DNA of 64,000 nucleotides from Bolinopsis microptera (lineage: Eukaryota; Ctenophora; Tentaculata; Lobata; Bolinopsidae), in assembly GCF_026151205.1 (NCBI RefSeq), contig NC_087076.1, positions 11,818,902 through 11,882,901 of the forward strand, in the 5' to 3' direction. Below the pieces are notes generated by a model. The model worked only from the letters and a program-made list of their open reading frames with translations. It was not told the DNA's origin and ran no database searches. The translations under genes were made by a program, and so were the position numbers. Below, piece after piece: positions 1 through 11,857 of this stretch (the first letter of the stretch is position 1; every line of letters starts with the position of its first letter).

Positions 1-189
1 GCATAACCGTTGCCCTTATATTCACAACACTATTTACAATTACCCCCTATACTATTATATCCCCTTTATTGTTTTCCAGGCATTAAGACTCATCGAAAGT
101 AGTTCAGCAGGTATATTTAAGTTCAAAACATTCTAATTCAATGTTAAAGATGACAGGAATAAGAAATAGTTATGTGGAGGTTTTTAAGA

Positions 190-500
190 AATTTGCGCAA
201 AATACGCGCTCCTACTAAATCGCTCGCCCAAATTTTAAGAAAATTCTTGTGAAAAGGCCCTTTAGGCATGAAAGTGATCTAGATAGGTGTATTTTTGGAC
301 GCTGATTCCGAATCACCCCCCCATGACGTAGGGTTAAAATGCTTCCCTGGAGAGTTATGGGCAAAAAACGTTTTGGTCACGTGACAGGCTAGTAAAACGT
401 GAATTCGATTATTTAGGGCTCGGGTTAGGGTTAGGGTTGTGGTTAAGATTATGGATAGCTTCGGGGTTATGGTTAGGGTTAGGGTTGGGATAGGGTTTAT
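190..500. repeat. MITE fragment carrying degenerate TTAGGG telomere-like repeats
   Basis: From about 208 the sequence matches the element at 60799-61170: the same left end (CTACTAAATCGCTCGCCC), the same body and the same internal block of TTAGGG, TTATGG and TTGTGG variants at about 415-495. The second copy has a matching inverted right end; this one diverges after about 500 and so appears 3'-truncated. The block is short, degenerate and inside a repeat family, so it is not a chromosome end. The first 189 bases show nothing recognisable. Confidence 0.7.
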
Positions 501-689
501 GTAAAACATGTTAAAATTGAGTTAGAGATCTGAAACTTTGCAGGGCGTCTAGACCTTGTCCAAAATCCAAATCGACTGTAAACAAAATTTCATGTTTCAG
601 CAATATCGGAAGTGGGTTTTCTGGGAACCCCTGTTTTACAACAGATTGTCCTGAAGTATATCTATCTATGTATAGACGCTTTGGCAGTC

Positions 690-2425
690 AATTGGCAGTC
701 AATTGTAGCCTAGATTCAAGTGTCAGTAGATTCAAGAGTACCTATAAAAGATACAGACATTTGAACCACAGGTCTTGAAGATAATTGTTTATTACTTCAG
801 TTTTCATTGTATTAAAAAATAATTTAACGTCATCATCATCACTTGATGACGTCATCAAATTAAGTGTTTTTAAAACTTGATTTTTGACAAAGTAACAACG
901 TTTCAAATCAATTTTACACCATTAAGGAGTAATTTTATTCAAATCTGAGGGACATTTTCACCTTAGATAATTTGTTCAAGGCACTCCAAAAATCTACCGG
1001 AAAAGTTTCCTACCTTGCTCCTTCATAAAGATATTTGCTATTGAAGTTAGTGCTTTTTGAAGAAAAATTTTATAAAAACACAAAAGTTGTGAATTAGTAT
1101 TCTCTGGTGTTGGGCCATCCCTTGGGTTGTGGAGCTCAATTTTGCTTCTTAAATGTTAAATTGTGTTATAGGCTAGTTTTAAAAAGTTAAAAATCGAAAA
1201 GTTGCACACGTGGGGACTCGCCCCAAATTGATTAAAATAGCTAAAATCACTAAAAATTTTTGATTTTCACGATTTTTATCAACTTTGGAGTCCCGTTGTG
1301 ATCCAAGCACTATTTGAAATCTTCTGAAACTTTGCATGCTTATTAAACTATATATTAAATACCACCATGCAAAAATTTACGGTGATTCAATATTGTATAC
1401 GCACGCAACGTCCGCTCAAAGTTTGCACGTGCGAAAGGTGAGAATTTTGCTCATTCATGATTTTGAATATATTCTGCTTTCCGCGATATTTAAATGGCAT
1501 TATATATGAATTTAATGCCAACTTGAATGAGTAAAAAGTGCCAAATTCAGTCGGTTATCGACAGATATACCTACCTAAACACAAGGAAACGTTTTCAAAG
1601 GCAGAATTTCGAAATCGTTGAAATTATCTCCTTATTAATGAAGTTTCGACTGTGTAAATTATCCTGACATTATAATCAAAAAGAGATGATATTTGACCAA
1701 AATCCATAATCATGGGTAGAGTGAACCGCTGCCAGTGTCTCTCTTTTCCAAACAAAAGGAAATGATATTAATTTGAGGAACCGTCCGCAAATGCAATTTG
1801 ATACGAGAATGAAATCGGTCGCTCCGCTTTTCCCAATTAATAGCTTTATTACAATTCGTTAGCCGTGAATGAAGGGGAAAAGCGAGCGACCGATTTCATT
1901 CTCGGTATCAAATTGCATTTGCGGACGGTTCCTCAAATTAATGATTACTTCCTTTTGTTTGGAAAAGAGAGACACTGGCAGCGGTTCACTCTACCCATGA
2001 TTATGGGTTTTGGTCAATTACTAAAATCGCAAATTTGGCGTTTTTTATAAAATTATTCTTTAAAAAAGCACTAACTTCAATAGCAAATATCTTATAAAGA
2101 AGCAAGGTAGGAAAATGATCCGATAAATTTTCAGAATGCTTCAACAATTATTTAACTTCTGTATGCCCTCAAATGTTGAATAAAATTACTCCTTAATGGT
2201 GTAAAATCGATTTTAAAAGTTGTTACTATCTCAAAAATCAAGTTACAAAAACGATTAACTTGATGACGTCATCAAGGGGTGTTTACGCCGTTGCATTTAT
2301 TTTTCATATAATGTAAACTAAAGTATAAACAATTATTTTTAAGACTTGTGGTCAAAATGGCTATATCTTATATACTTTAGAATCTACGACACCTAAATAC
2401 AGGCTACAATTATTGACTGGTAAAG
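690..2425. repeat. Fold-back (inverted-repeat) element
   Basis: A long hairpin. The left arm (690-1078 and 1690-1838) pairs with the right arm (about 1873-2425). Outer ends read CAGTCAATTGTAGCCT on the left and its near-complement at about 2390-2423. The innermost arms carry the same roughly 150-bp block (1690-1838 versus 1873-2020). The left arm has an extra 600-bp segment at 1079-1690. Both arms contain a palindromic CRE-type site (TGATGACGTCATCA). No transposase is present, so it is non-autonomous. A partial third copy lies at 6645-6895. Confidence 0.75.
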
Positions 2426-3022
2426 TGTCTATCCCTGAATAGTACATCACGACAATCTGTCGTAAAACAGGGGGTCTTTTTGGCGATGTTGTAGCAGGGA
2501 CTTCACTTCTTGTTTTCTCTTGCTAACCAGATTGCATAGGAACATTTGAGAGCAACCAAAGCCGCCTCTTGGAACACTGCTTTTTTTACTCTCTTTGTAA
2601 CACCAAAGTACATAGTTTAATATGTATATGCCAGAAGCCTTTACACCCAACCTCCGTTCAAAATGATGTCCGTTCACGTAATGTCCGGTGACCGGTCCAA
2701 ATAAGGTCCGATAGGCGATAAGGTATACCGAGGTAGTTTCTTTGGACATGCCTTTTCATTCTCAAAAAATGACACACAGGATAAACCGACGGTGAGAGTG
2801 ACAGCCCTATAACATCGGATTAGGACTAAACTATATCATTGGATTCAATGAAAAACGAGTTATTATACAATTTAAATATTCTAAGTATCACATTATGGCA
2901 TGATCACTTTCTTGATCTTCGGCTTCCCTCGTTCACTTTTTCGGAGTTATTTATATATTGTAAAAGTTTAACACTGAAATGAAGACTTTTGTCGTGAAGT
3001 AGTACAACAAAAGTAGTGTCGA
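2426..3022 (+). promoter_or_regulatory. Upstream region of the SVOP-like gene (duplicated)
   Basis: Non-coding DNA 5' of the transporter start at 3023. From about 2640 onward it is closely matched at 9870-10237, and a shorter stretch with the repeated words ATGTCCGTTCA and AAGGTCCGATA recurs at 9478-9560. The presumed promoter was therefore copied together with exon 1. No TATA box is confidently placed. Confidence 0.4.
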
Positions 3023-6000
3023 TTGAACAAACAGTATATCATTGTGTTTCATTTGATATTTGCTATATCTCACTTGGTAACTTATACGTCCTTAAACAAG
3101 ATGAAGCATGAGTATGAAGCCATAATTGGTGGAGATGATATATTGGATGATACAGGAGGACAGAAGGAACGGAAATCTTGGACGAGAATCGATAAGCTCT
3201 TGTTGATATTTTGTGCCCTGTGCGATTTTGCAGATGGAACAGAAATTGATCTACCTGGTTTGTACAACGTTTAAAGTTTTAATTTACAATTGAGGCAAAC
3301 AACCGAAGAACTAATAGCATGATCCCTCACTCCTAGCCTGTTTAATACAAGTGTAGACAGTAGAAGCCTGATAAACATCCGTCGTCTCCTCAGGAATGAT
3401 TACACAACAAGTTTCGTGTGACATTGAACTGTCTTCATGGAAGGAAGGATTACTGAAATGTAGTTTATACATCGCATTAGTAATTTCAACTTTCTTTGCC
3501 GTAGCACTGTCAATAAGGTAAGCATCGCAAATTGCTGTGTATAGGCTATACTGTGATACTAATATTGATTCCAGGGATAATATCCGGTAGTAGAGACTAG
3601 GTACGACAAGTGAAACTACTGTTTAGGAGGAAACGCGAGCTTTCAATGTGCTACACTTTCATCAGGCTATAATTAAAATCATTGTTAGGATAAAATTACA
3701 ATCACTAAATTGTAAACATACTACATAGGATATGCAAGTATCTACATGATATCTATATAATATAGTAACACGTAAAATGGTAAAGTTACATTGTTAGACA
3801 GTTATATTATATACAAGTTAACAAATAGACGTTTACACTGAAACACATACACTGAGTCGGGTGTTATGTCGCTGCAGTGCAGTGCAGTGCCCGTTCATAT
3901 TTGTACTTGCTCGTTTAAATTTGTTGAACTAAAATTCCCTTGAGTTGCTCGCACTCTTCCCTATTGTTAATCTTTGGATTAAATAAGTTAATAAAGTAGG
4001 CCTCTATATGTGACCTTTCGTTTAACAGTATTATGTAGATTTACTTCTAAAATATCAAATGAAATATCCCCTGACATATCGTTATAGTGAGCAGCTAACG
4101 CATTATTTGGATAAGTAGTCGGCCTGTTAGTGTTAACTGCTCTACGATGCTCTGAAAATCTATCGTGTGATGTTCTACTCGTTCCCCCGATATAAATTTC
4201 TTAACAAAAATTACACGTTACTTTGTAAACTATAGATTTACGCTTACAATCGTGGTTGTCTGAACTGATTAACGGGCATATGACGCAGTTGGTAGTTGTG
4301 CAGTGTGGTTTGTCGTGAGGTCGTGATGAACAACGAAACGAGTAGAACAGCACACGATAGATTTTCAGAGCATCGTAGAGCAGTTAACAGGCCGACTACT
4401 TATCCAAATAATGTGTTAGCTGCTCACTATTAAGAGTTTCATAACAATATGACAGGGGATATTTCATTTGATATCTTAGAAATAGAAGTAAATCTACATA
4501 ATACTGTTGAACGAAAGGTCGCAGAGGTCTACTTTATTTACTTATTTAATCCTAAGATTAACAATAGGGAAGAGTGCGAGCAACTCAAGGGATTTTTAGT
4601 TCAACAAATTTAAACGAGCAAGTACAAATATGAACGGGCAATGCACTACACTGCAGCGACGTAACACCCGACTCAGTGTATGTGTTTCAGTGTAAACGTC
4701 TATTAGTTAACTTGTTTATAACAATGTAACTTTACCATTTTACGTGTTACTATATTATATAGATATCATGTAGATACTTGCATATCCTATGTTTACAATT
4801 TAGTGATTGTAATTTTATCCTAACAATGATTTTAATTATAGCCTGATATGATGAAAGTGTAGCACACTGAAAGCTCGCGTTTCCTCCTAAACAGTATTTT
4901 CACTTGTCCTATTTAGTCTCTACTACCGGATATTATCCCTGGAATCATTAACTTATCATGAAACTTATAAACAGCTAACCTCTCCAGAATCTTATATAAT
5001 ACTAATAGCCCGATGATTCTGATTGTAACTGTTTATCTGCTAATAGGTACAGAAATTCAAAATTTGTAGGTTATAAAGTTTCATCTCAGGTTTGGAAGAC
5101 GAAAGTTGATTATAATCTCGCTCTACCTGAGTGCAATAAGTACAATAGCATGTGCTATAGTTGCAGACTTTAACACTCTCCTTCTTTCCCGAATACTCCT
5201 TGGCTTTTGTCTTGGACTGAGACACACACTGCTTTATGTTTGGGTCGCTGAGATGGTTTCCAGTCAAGAGATTCTAGCTAAGATTTTAATGGTACAGTCC
5301 ATAGTGTACTATGCGGGGGAAATGTGGTCGTCGGTGTTGGGGTTCCTCCTACTTGAGCAAATTGGATGGAGAATGTTCTTTCTTTGTGCGTCATTACCCA
5401 TGATCATTCCACCAATCATCATGCTTCACTGCTGTTTCACAGAGGAAGTAGGCCCACAGATAGAATACAGTGATGAGAAAGAAATAGTGACCGTCCCTAA
5501 CTTTGTTGGCCGAACCACCAAACTAGGGTTGCTCTTTGCTTGTATAACTTTCAATGGCTGGCTTACCACCCTCCTCGTTCCAGCCCTGATCAAAATGTTC
5601 AATATCAAGGAAGCAGGATCTAACAGTAATTGCTCTGTGACCATGACTCGAGGGCCGGAACTCTTGTTACTGGGACTCGTTAACTTCGCAGCCATACCCT
5701 CTACACTGCTCACCCACTGTATTAAAGGAAAGATAGGATTTCGCAAACTACAGGGTGTAATTGCCATGATATGCATAGGAAATTTTGCACTTATGCTCAC
5801 ACAAGAAAGCCTCGAGGTAGCGATTTTAACCAACTTCATAGCTAAGTTCGTGTACGGGATCACTGCCTTGAACATATGTTACGTACTCTACGACGTGAAC
5901 TACTTTGGAACAAAAGACTTTGCTCTAGGTAGTAGCACGGCCTGCTCATTAGGTATGATAGGAGGGATGGCCGGGTCGGCAATGGTCTCTTTTGCTCCCA

Positions 6001-6140
6001 CATCGTCCGTTATATTCACTGCTTTGGTGCTCTCTGCTGTTCAGATAATGGTCCTTTTCTCTATGCCAGAGGTGCAAGAAGGGGAGATGGAAAAGTTGCA
6101 AGAAGAGGAGATGGAAAAGGGGGCACAAACTTTAAAGTGA
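3023..6140 (+). CDS. SVOP/SV2-like major facilitator transporter (3 exons)
   Basis: Exons are 3023-3257, 3394-3517 and 5090-6140. Their lengths sum to 1410 nt, and the joins keep frame (phases 1 and 2) at GT/AG borders, giving 469 residues. Exon 1 carries the first membrane segment (IFCALCDFADGTEIDLPG), which resembles the SVOP pattern 'GLAWMADAMEM'. Exon 2 has SCDIELSSWKEGLL, matching the conserved CxxxLxxWQ segment. The exon 2/3 join rebuilds FGRRK, the end of the MFS loop 2-3 motif. Exon 3 holds about ten further hydrophobic segments and ends in a charged, Glu-rich imperfect repeat. Family members are 12-TM carriers; substrate cannot be inferred. Intron 2 contains an inverted Penelope-like remnant. 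The exon 1 donor GTTTGT is weak but fits the phase. A truncated copy of exon 1 lies at 10.2 kb. Confidence 0.75.
3577..4949. mobile_element. Inverted pair of Penelope-like (GIY-YIG) retroelement remnants
   Basis: Two arms (about 3577-4185 and 4335-4949) are inverted copies of each other within the transporter's intron 2. Read on the minus strand (about 4260 to 3915), the left arm encodes VYKVTCNFC-stop-EIYIGGTSR followed by HDRFSEHRRAVN. This is the cysteine-pair plus GIY-YIG nuclease signature found at the C-terminus of Penelope-like elements. The right arm encodes the same region on the plus strand (SRTAHDRFSEHRRAVN, then NPKINNREECEQLKGF). In-frame stops and the missing reverse transcriptase show both copies are dead. 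Inverted or partial-tandem arrangements are typical of this class. Confidence 0.6.
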
Positions 6141-6640
6141 TCAGAACATTTCAAAATTTATTTGTTTTATTTTTTTAAAGCTTCAGATTTAATTTTTTTA
6201 AATGGAAACAAGTTCGAATTTTACGAGTTAAGTCAAAGTTAGAATACTGCATAAAGAAACTCGATTGTAGATTATACAGTATGAACAGAAACGGCGAATT
6301 CCAGACTTTGTAATAAGTAATTCTCTAATTGGCATTCGGGACAAAATACTGATTCCTACTGAATACCATATATTCGATGATTCGGTAACCCTAGGTAGTA
6401 GGTCATATCTTTTATCTTACCAAACTATTATACTGCTAAATATATGTCCGCCTGATGCCGTTGTTAGTGTTACAATTCGAACTTAAATAATTTGCTCAAT
6501 TCAGATTTATTTCATGGCTGCCTTTTTGGGATTTCCTAGTGTCATGATTTTTTTCTTGTTCTATACCTGCAACGAATTGTTGATTGTTTTACTTCTTATC
6601 AGTTCTGAAGGATCGCTAAACAGTCTAGTTTAGCGATTTT
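6141..6640. other. Intergenic, nothing recognised
   Basis: AT-rich sequence 3' of the transporter. It should contain the 3' UTR, but no poly(A) signal is placed with confidence and no repeat or coding signal is seen. Confidence 0.4.
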
Positions 6641-6644
6641 CAGA

Positions 6645-6895
6645 ATGCTTGAACAATTATCTAACTTAACTATGCCCTCAAATTTTGAATAAAATTACTC
6701 CTTAATCATGGTGTTAAATCGATTTGAAAAGTTGTTACTTTGTCAAAAATCAAGTCATCAAGTGGTAATGATGAAGTTAAATTATTTTTTGATATAATGT
6801 AAAGTCTAGACAATTATCTTCAAGATCTGTGGTCTGAAATGGCTGTATCTTTAAAGCTTCTGATTCTACGGACACTTGAATGTAGGCAATAATTG
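6645..6895. repeat. Partial copy of the 690-2425 fold-back element
   Basis: Matches the right arm of the fold-back element (about 2130-2400): the same order of AATAAAATTACTCCTTAAT, the TCAAAAATCAAGT segment and the GTCT(C)AAATGGCT segment, ending in ATAATTG. It lacks the inner arm. Confidence 0.65.
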
Positions 6896-7230
6896 CTTCT
6901 AACTGCTGCTGACTGCTGCTGACAGTGACTGCTGCTAACTGCTGCTAACTGCTTCTCACTGCTGCTCACTGCTTCTCACTGCTGCTAACTACTGGCACTG
7001 CTCACTGCTGCTAACTGCTTCTCACTGCTGCTAACTACTGCTCACTACTGCTGTCGCGCCCATAGCAGTTAGCAGTTGACCATTGTTAATGATCTGGCCC
7101 GGCGCGCGCTACTTCGTAGCACTTGCCTTTCGAGAAGAAAGCGGCGCGCGCTACTTCGAAGAAATTTAGACGAGTAACATCCGTCAAAGTTAGCAGCAGT
7201 TTCTTTGTACTATAGTCCTCCTAGCTGTGT
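6896..7230. repeat. ACTGCTGCTA minisatellite and GC-rich tail of a fold-back element
   Basis: About 170 bp of imperfect 10-bp repeats (variants of AACTGCTGCT and CACTGCTTCT), then the inverse phrase AGCAGTTAGCAGTTG and two copies of GGCGCGCGCTACTTCG. It is related to the tandem-repeat arms at 61570-62250. Its distal flank (TTTCTTTGTACTATAGTCCT) is the inverted counterpart of the flank at about 61560. Parts of the GC-rich tail recur at 10750-10870. Confidence 0.55.
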
Positions 7231-7575
7231 GCATACATTTTAGGTTATTAGAATATATATATCATATATTCGCATATATCCACACTATATTTACATTACA
7301 CGTTCAACGTGATATCATTATCAGTGCAGTGTGTACAACACCAACTACACCGATCAGTTGCCAATCTGCGAAACATTTAATTATTATTATCACTTCGAGA
7401 TGGCAGAGCTTACTCTAATGCTGTCTATAAGTATAGGTGATGATTAATTCTGAAAAATATGTATTCTTATAAGTCTCATGGATTTGTATGGGATTTGACC
7501 TGGATTTCAGCTATTTTGGGTTGGGCGTGGCCCCTGGGAGCGGAGTGGCCTGAGTGGTTTGAGAGGTCGAAACTT

Positions 7576-7853
7576 ACCTGAGGACCCCAGGCTATTATGT
7601 TCATTAACATATAATAAAGATTTGGCGGAATGACAGGCTGAGCGCGGCCCAGTAAGGTCGAAACTTGGTTTCTATAATGGTTTGGGATAGGTAGTACCCA
7701 TTTTTATACTATTACTAAAAGATGGGCCACCTACCCCGGAACATAAATCGCACACGGGGTTACTGGGCCGCGCTCAGCCTGTCATTCCGCCAAATCTTTA
7801 TTCGGGGTTTTATTTTTTATGTTAATGAACATAATAGCCTGGGGTCCTCAGGT
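7576..7853. mobile_element. MITE with long terminal inverted repeats
   Basis: Outer inverted repeats start ACCTGAGGACCCCAGGCTAT on the left (from 7576) and end with the complement at 7853. A roughly 40-bp inner inverted repeat (7617-7655 versus 7763-7803), which includes GGCGGAATGACAGGCTGAGC, adjoins them. There is no coding capacity. Part of the inner repeat recurs at 10675-10695, so the family is present more than once. Confidence 0.65.
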
Positions 7854-7924
7854 AAACACGGGGGTAAAGCTAGCTGAGCCATTTCGGCCTCCGAGCCATT
7901 TCGGCCACGGCAAAAAAATCATTT

Positions 7925-8325
7925 TCAAAATCAAAATTGCATGGTTTTCAAAATCAAAATCAATATCGTTTTTGAAATCAAAATCAATATCGTTTTCAAA
8001 ATCAAAATCAATATCGTTTTAAAAATCAAAATCAATATCGTTTTAAAAATCAAAACCAATATCGTTTTCAAAATCAAAATCAATCTCGTTTTCAAAGTCA
8101 AAATCAATATCGTTTTAAAAATCAAAATCAAAATTGAAATCAAAATCAAAATTGAAATCAAAATTGAAATCAAAATTGAAATCAAAATTGAAATCAAAAT
8201 TGAAATCAAAATCAAACTCAAAATAAGAATCGTTTTCAATTTCAATATGAAAATCGTTTTTTATTTAAATTTTAAAATCATTTTACAAATCAAAGTCAAA
8301 ATCGTTTTTATTTTGTGATTAATTG
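7925..8325. repeat. Short tandem array (ATCAAAATCAATATCGTTTT type)
   Basis: About 400 bp of 6-bp (TCAAAA) and roughly 24-bp higher-order repeats. It translates to low-complexity Lys/Ile or Ile/Leu strings in several frames. These are repeat translations, not genes. The flanks to 8928 show nothing else recognisable. Confidence 0.8.
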
Positions 8326-8936
8326 TATAATTAAATTTTTAATTCAAAATTTTCAGTGAAAATTTTGGTGAGCCATCTCGGCCGCCATACAGGTCGTCCG
8401 CAAAGGCTTGAACAAAACTTGTGTGGAATCCTAGTGAACTAAGGAAAGTGTCCAGCGTTGTGTTCCATAGAAGTCTAGTGGGGACATAACTCCTCGACCA
8501 CAGTACGTGACTGTGATCATTTTGTTACTTGCCATGTACAGGGTGAGTTGAAAATAGCGTGTGGAATGTAAATAGCTCTAATTTTTTTGACAGATGAAAT
8601 TTTGTAGTACATAGTAGATCCAGTTGATGATTGTTTTCATTGTTTATACTTGCCCCTGTTAAATAACTGCATTCCAGAGGAGACTTGAGGAATCTAGGGA
8701 CAGCAGCCTTCACGCCAAAGCACAAAGGTCTTCACGTCAAACAATAAGCTGAAAAATTCCAGAGATACCAACAGTGGAACTATAAGAAAAATAGACACTG
8801 ATCTACAGATATATTGACATCTTTTGCTGCTGAACGACTGCCTTTCTTGCTCAATGTATGAAAAATTAATTTAAAAATTATCTGCTAAAATTTTTAAAGC
8901 ACAAAAAAAAAGGTGAACAAATTTGGATCTTTGGTG

Positions 8937-9453
8937 CAAGGTTGTTAAATACGTCAAATTTTCGTGAAAGAATACGACGTATTCGGTTCTAATAAAGAAA
9001 ACGTCGTAATACGGTAATTTCTATGGATTGTTAAATACGTCCAGTGGACGTATTTAACAATCCATAGACGGTCCACGAATACGCCATAATACGCTGATTT
9101 GTCAAAATTAAAAATTACCGCTGCGCGCCACCCTCATCATTGATCATGCATTAAATAAAAAGAGTGCATTAAATAAAGTGCATTAAATAAAATGCATTAA
9201 ATAAAAGGAGTGCAGTTATACATGATAACTTAAATTTGTAATCAAATTTCATGGATAATCCGATAAGCTAACATTTTTTGCGAAATTATCAATTACATAT
9301 TGATACATATTTAATGATTTTGATGTTCAGAATTTAAGGACCGTCCGCAAATCAATTTCAACTTCAAGTTCAAGCCACACCTTTTCGTATACTAATACGT
9401 CAATTTTCGAGGATTAATACGTATTCCCTCCTAATACGTATTTAACAACCTTG
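8937..9453. mobile_element. hAT-like MITE with 8-bp target-site duplication
   Basis: Perfect 18-bp terminal inverted repeats: CAAGGTTGTTAAATACGT at 8937-8954 and its complement at 9436-9453. The flanking 8-bp direct repeats CTTTGGTG (8929-8936 and 9454-9461) are the hAT hallmark. Inside is a second perfect hairpin at 9021-9067 (22-bp arms, 3-bp loop). No transposase is present. Confidence 0.85.
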
Positions 9454-9869
9454 CTTTGGTGGTTTTGAATGCCTTCGAGCGTTCATTTTAATGTCCGTTC
9501 ATAATTATGTCCGTTCATTTAATATCCTGTGAATAAGGTCCGATAAGGTAAGTAGTTTTATGAGGTCTTTTGTGTGTATAGTAGTCTTTTGTGGGTAGTC
9601 TTTTGTGTGTAGTAACCATTTTATCTTCATATCACTAATCTTAATCTGATTGAACATGTTTTGTATTAGGATGCTGGTAGTTCATCATTGCTGGCAAATA
9701 CTAATCTTTTGTACTTTAAGTCACTGCTATAGACGAACTTTATAGCAAAAAGATAGTTTTACAAATCTTTACTTTAAACTTGTACGTCATCACCTGGCTT
9801 GAGTAGCCTCAAAACGTATTAATTTCATTCAAAAGTAGTGTGGATTGTTAATCGTTTTGAATGCATTCG

Positions 9870-10520
9870 AGCCTTCAATTTCATTTTTATGTCCGTTCAC
9901 GTAATGTCCGGTCAAATAAGGTCCGATAGGCGATATATCGAAGGCGAAAGTAGTTCTTTGGACATGCCTTTTCATACTCAAAAATGACACACAGGATAAA
10001 CCGAGAGTGGCAGCCCTATATCATCGGATTCGGACTAAACCATATCATTGGATCAATGAAAAAAAGTTATTATACAATTTAAATATTCTAAATATCACAT
10101 TATATTATGGCATGATCACTTTCTTGATCTTCGGCTTCCTCGTTCACTTCTTCGGAGTTATTATTTACCTCCACATATTGTAAAAGTTTACACTGAAATA
10201 AATACTTTTGATATGAAGACTACAAAAGTAGTGTCGATTGAACAGACAGTATATCATTGTGTTTCATTTGATATTTGCTATATTTCACTCGGTAACGTAT
10301 ACGTCCTTAAACAAGATGAAGGATGAGTATGAAGTCATACTTGGTGCGGAGATGATATATTGGATTTGGACGGTACAGGAGGACAGAAGGAACAGAAATC
10401 TTGGACGAGAATGGATAAGCTCTTGTTGATGTTTTGTGCCCTGTGTGATTTTGCAGATGGAACAGAAATTGATCTACCTGATTTTTACAATGTTTTAAGT
10501 TTTAACTTACAATTGAGGCA
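9870..10520 (+). pseudogene. Broken duplicate of the SVOP-like promoter and exon 1
   Basis: It matches 2640-3290. The coding part starts at 10238 and reads like exon 1 for about 30 residues. Indels near 10345-10365 then shift the frame, and the similar DKLLLMFCALCDFADGTEI segment continues in another frame. Exons 2 and 3 are absent, so no transporter can be made. The exon-end splice site is lost: CCTGGT has become CCTGAT. Similarity fades after about 10520. Confidence 0.75.
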
Positions 10521-10668
10521 ATTGAAGAAATTTAAGTTACATTTTCCTCCTGGGGAGGTAACGTTATTTTTACAAGACGAACATGTTTACAAAAAACCGG
10601 AAGTCTCTAACTCTTTTACTTTCAAAGTTAGGCCCCATCCAGTAAGGGTTTCTGGGATAAACTAATAG

Positions 10669-10870
10669 AGTTTCGGCGGAATAACAGGCTGAGCGCCCAT
10701 GGGCGTGGATTAGTTTACTGCAGTAAACTAATCCACGCCGGGTTAGTCCATTAACAATGGACAATCCGCGGTGCTCTTTCGCCACTTCTTGCATATCCGT
10801 GAGGGAAGCGAGCAATAGCAAATGGACTAGCAAGTTAGGTAATTACTAACTTCGAAGAAATTTAGAAGGG
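10669..10870. repeat. MITE remnant with a perfect 38-bp palindrome
   Basis: It begins with GGCGGAATAACAGGCTGAGC, related to the inner repeat of the 7576-7853 element. A perfect 38-bp palindrome follows at 10702-10739 (19-bp arms, no loop). It ends with CTTCGAAGAAATTTAGA, shared with 7155-7175. Nothing recognisable is seen from 10871 to 11857 apart from AT-rich sequence. Confidence 0.5.
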
Positions 10871-11857
10871 TATCATCGGCTGTAAAACTTATGTGTTATG
10901 GTTATCGACAATATCGGACAACAGATAAGTATAACAAAATAATCGAAAATAAGTTGCCTATTTTGTATTTATTACAGAGCAATAAAATAGCATTTGAACA
11001 TTTAAAGCAAATTGTGAAGTAAATACAAATTCGTTACAATTATAATTTTTACGTATAAACTAATTTTACCGAGTGGAGTGTACATGTTATGTTGTTGAAC
11101 TACCGTGAAGTTGAACCACAGAGATTATTGATATTATCAGTACCACTTTGCAGTAAACAAATTTTCAAAAAAAGATTAATTTCAAATAAATACAAAATAC
11201 GTGGCTTGCCCAACTTCTGTGCAAGTTATTCCCGCAATCTTAATCAATACCCATGTGCACACCACTCACAACTCAATTATAAGTACGACAACCTGGTGAA
11301 ATTGCGGTCTATTTAGTATTTGCCTAAATTTAGACTGCTGGTTTTTATCATCCTTGCTAGAGAGAATCCAGGCTGCCATTTAGTTTTACCAGTTAATGAC
11401 CATCTGCAAAATCTTGTCATTTAAAGCACACAAATATGCGCAATACATAACAGTCCAACCAACTTGTAGCAGCGAAAAATAAAACGCCCAAATCGCTGTC
11501 ACGAGTTTAGAGAGATGCCCTTTACAGATCTAAAGGAAAGACTAAAACATTTAAAAATATAAATATATATTAAAATACTTATAACTTACCCATAACAATA
11601 AAATATAGTCTCATTCTGAAAATAAGCTGATAATAAAACAAGTTTAAAAATCACATAAAGTGAACTAATTCGTGGTTTTAAACACTTTTTATGACGATTT
11701 TCCCGCAGATACTACACATTAACATTAAAACATGAAGAGTCGGCGTATAGTTCAAGAGTTTGAACAACTTAAACGCTAAATTTAACTCTAAACACATAAA
11801 ACACGTACACGATAATAATAATATAACATTAACTAAAGAAGCAACATTTGTACATTA

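Noticed and set aside
415-495. Possible chromosome end (TTAGGG repeats)
   Set aside because: The block is short, degenerate, internal to a MITE and repeated at 61 kb; the flanks are ordinary sequence.
7545-7590. tRNA-derived SINE signal (TGGCCTGAGTGG and GGTCGAAACTT)
   Set aside because: Spacing and B-box are poor, there is no tail, and the region overlaps the MITE edge.
7819-8318. Ile/Lys- and Ile/Leu-rich open frames on both strands
   Set aside because: They arise from TCAAAA-type tandem repeats.
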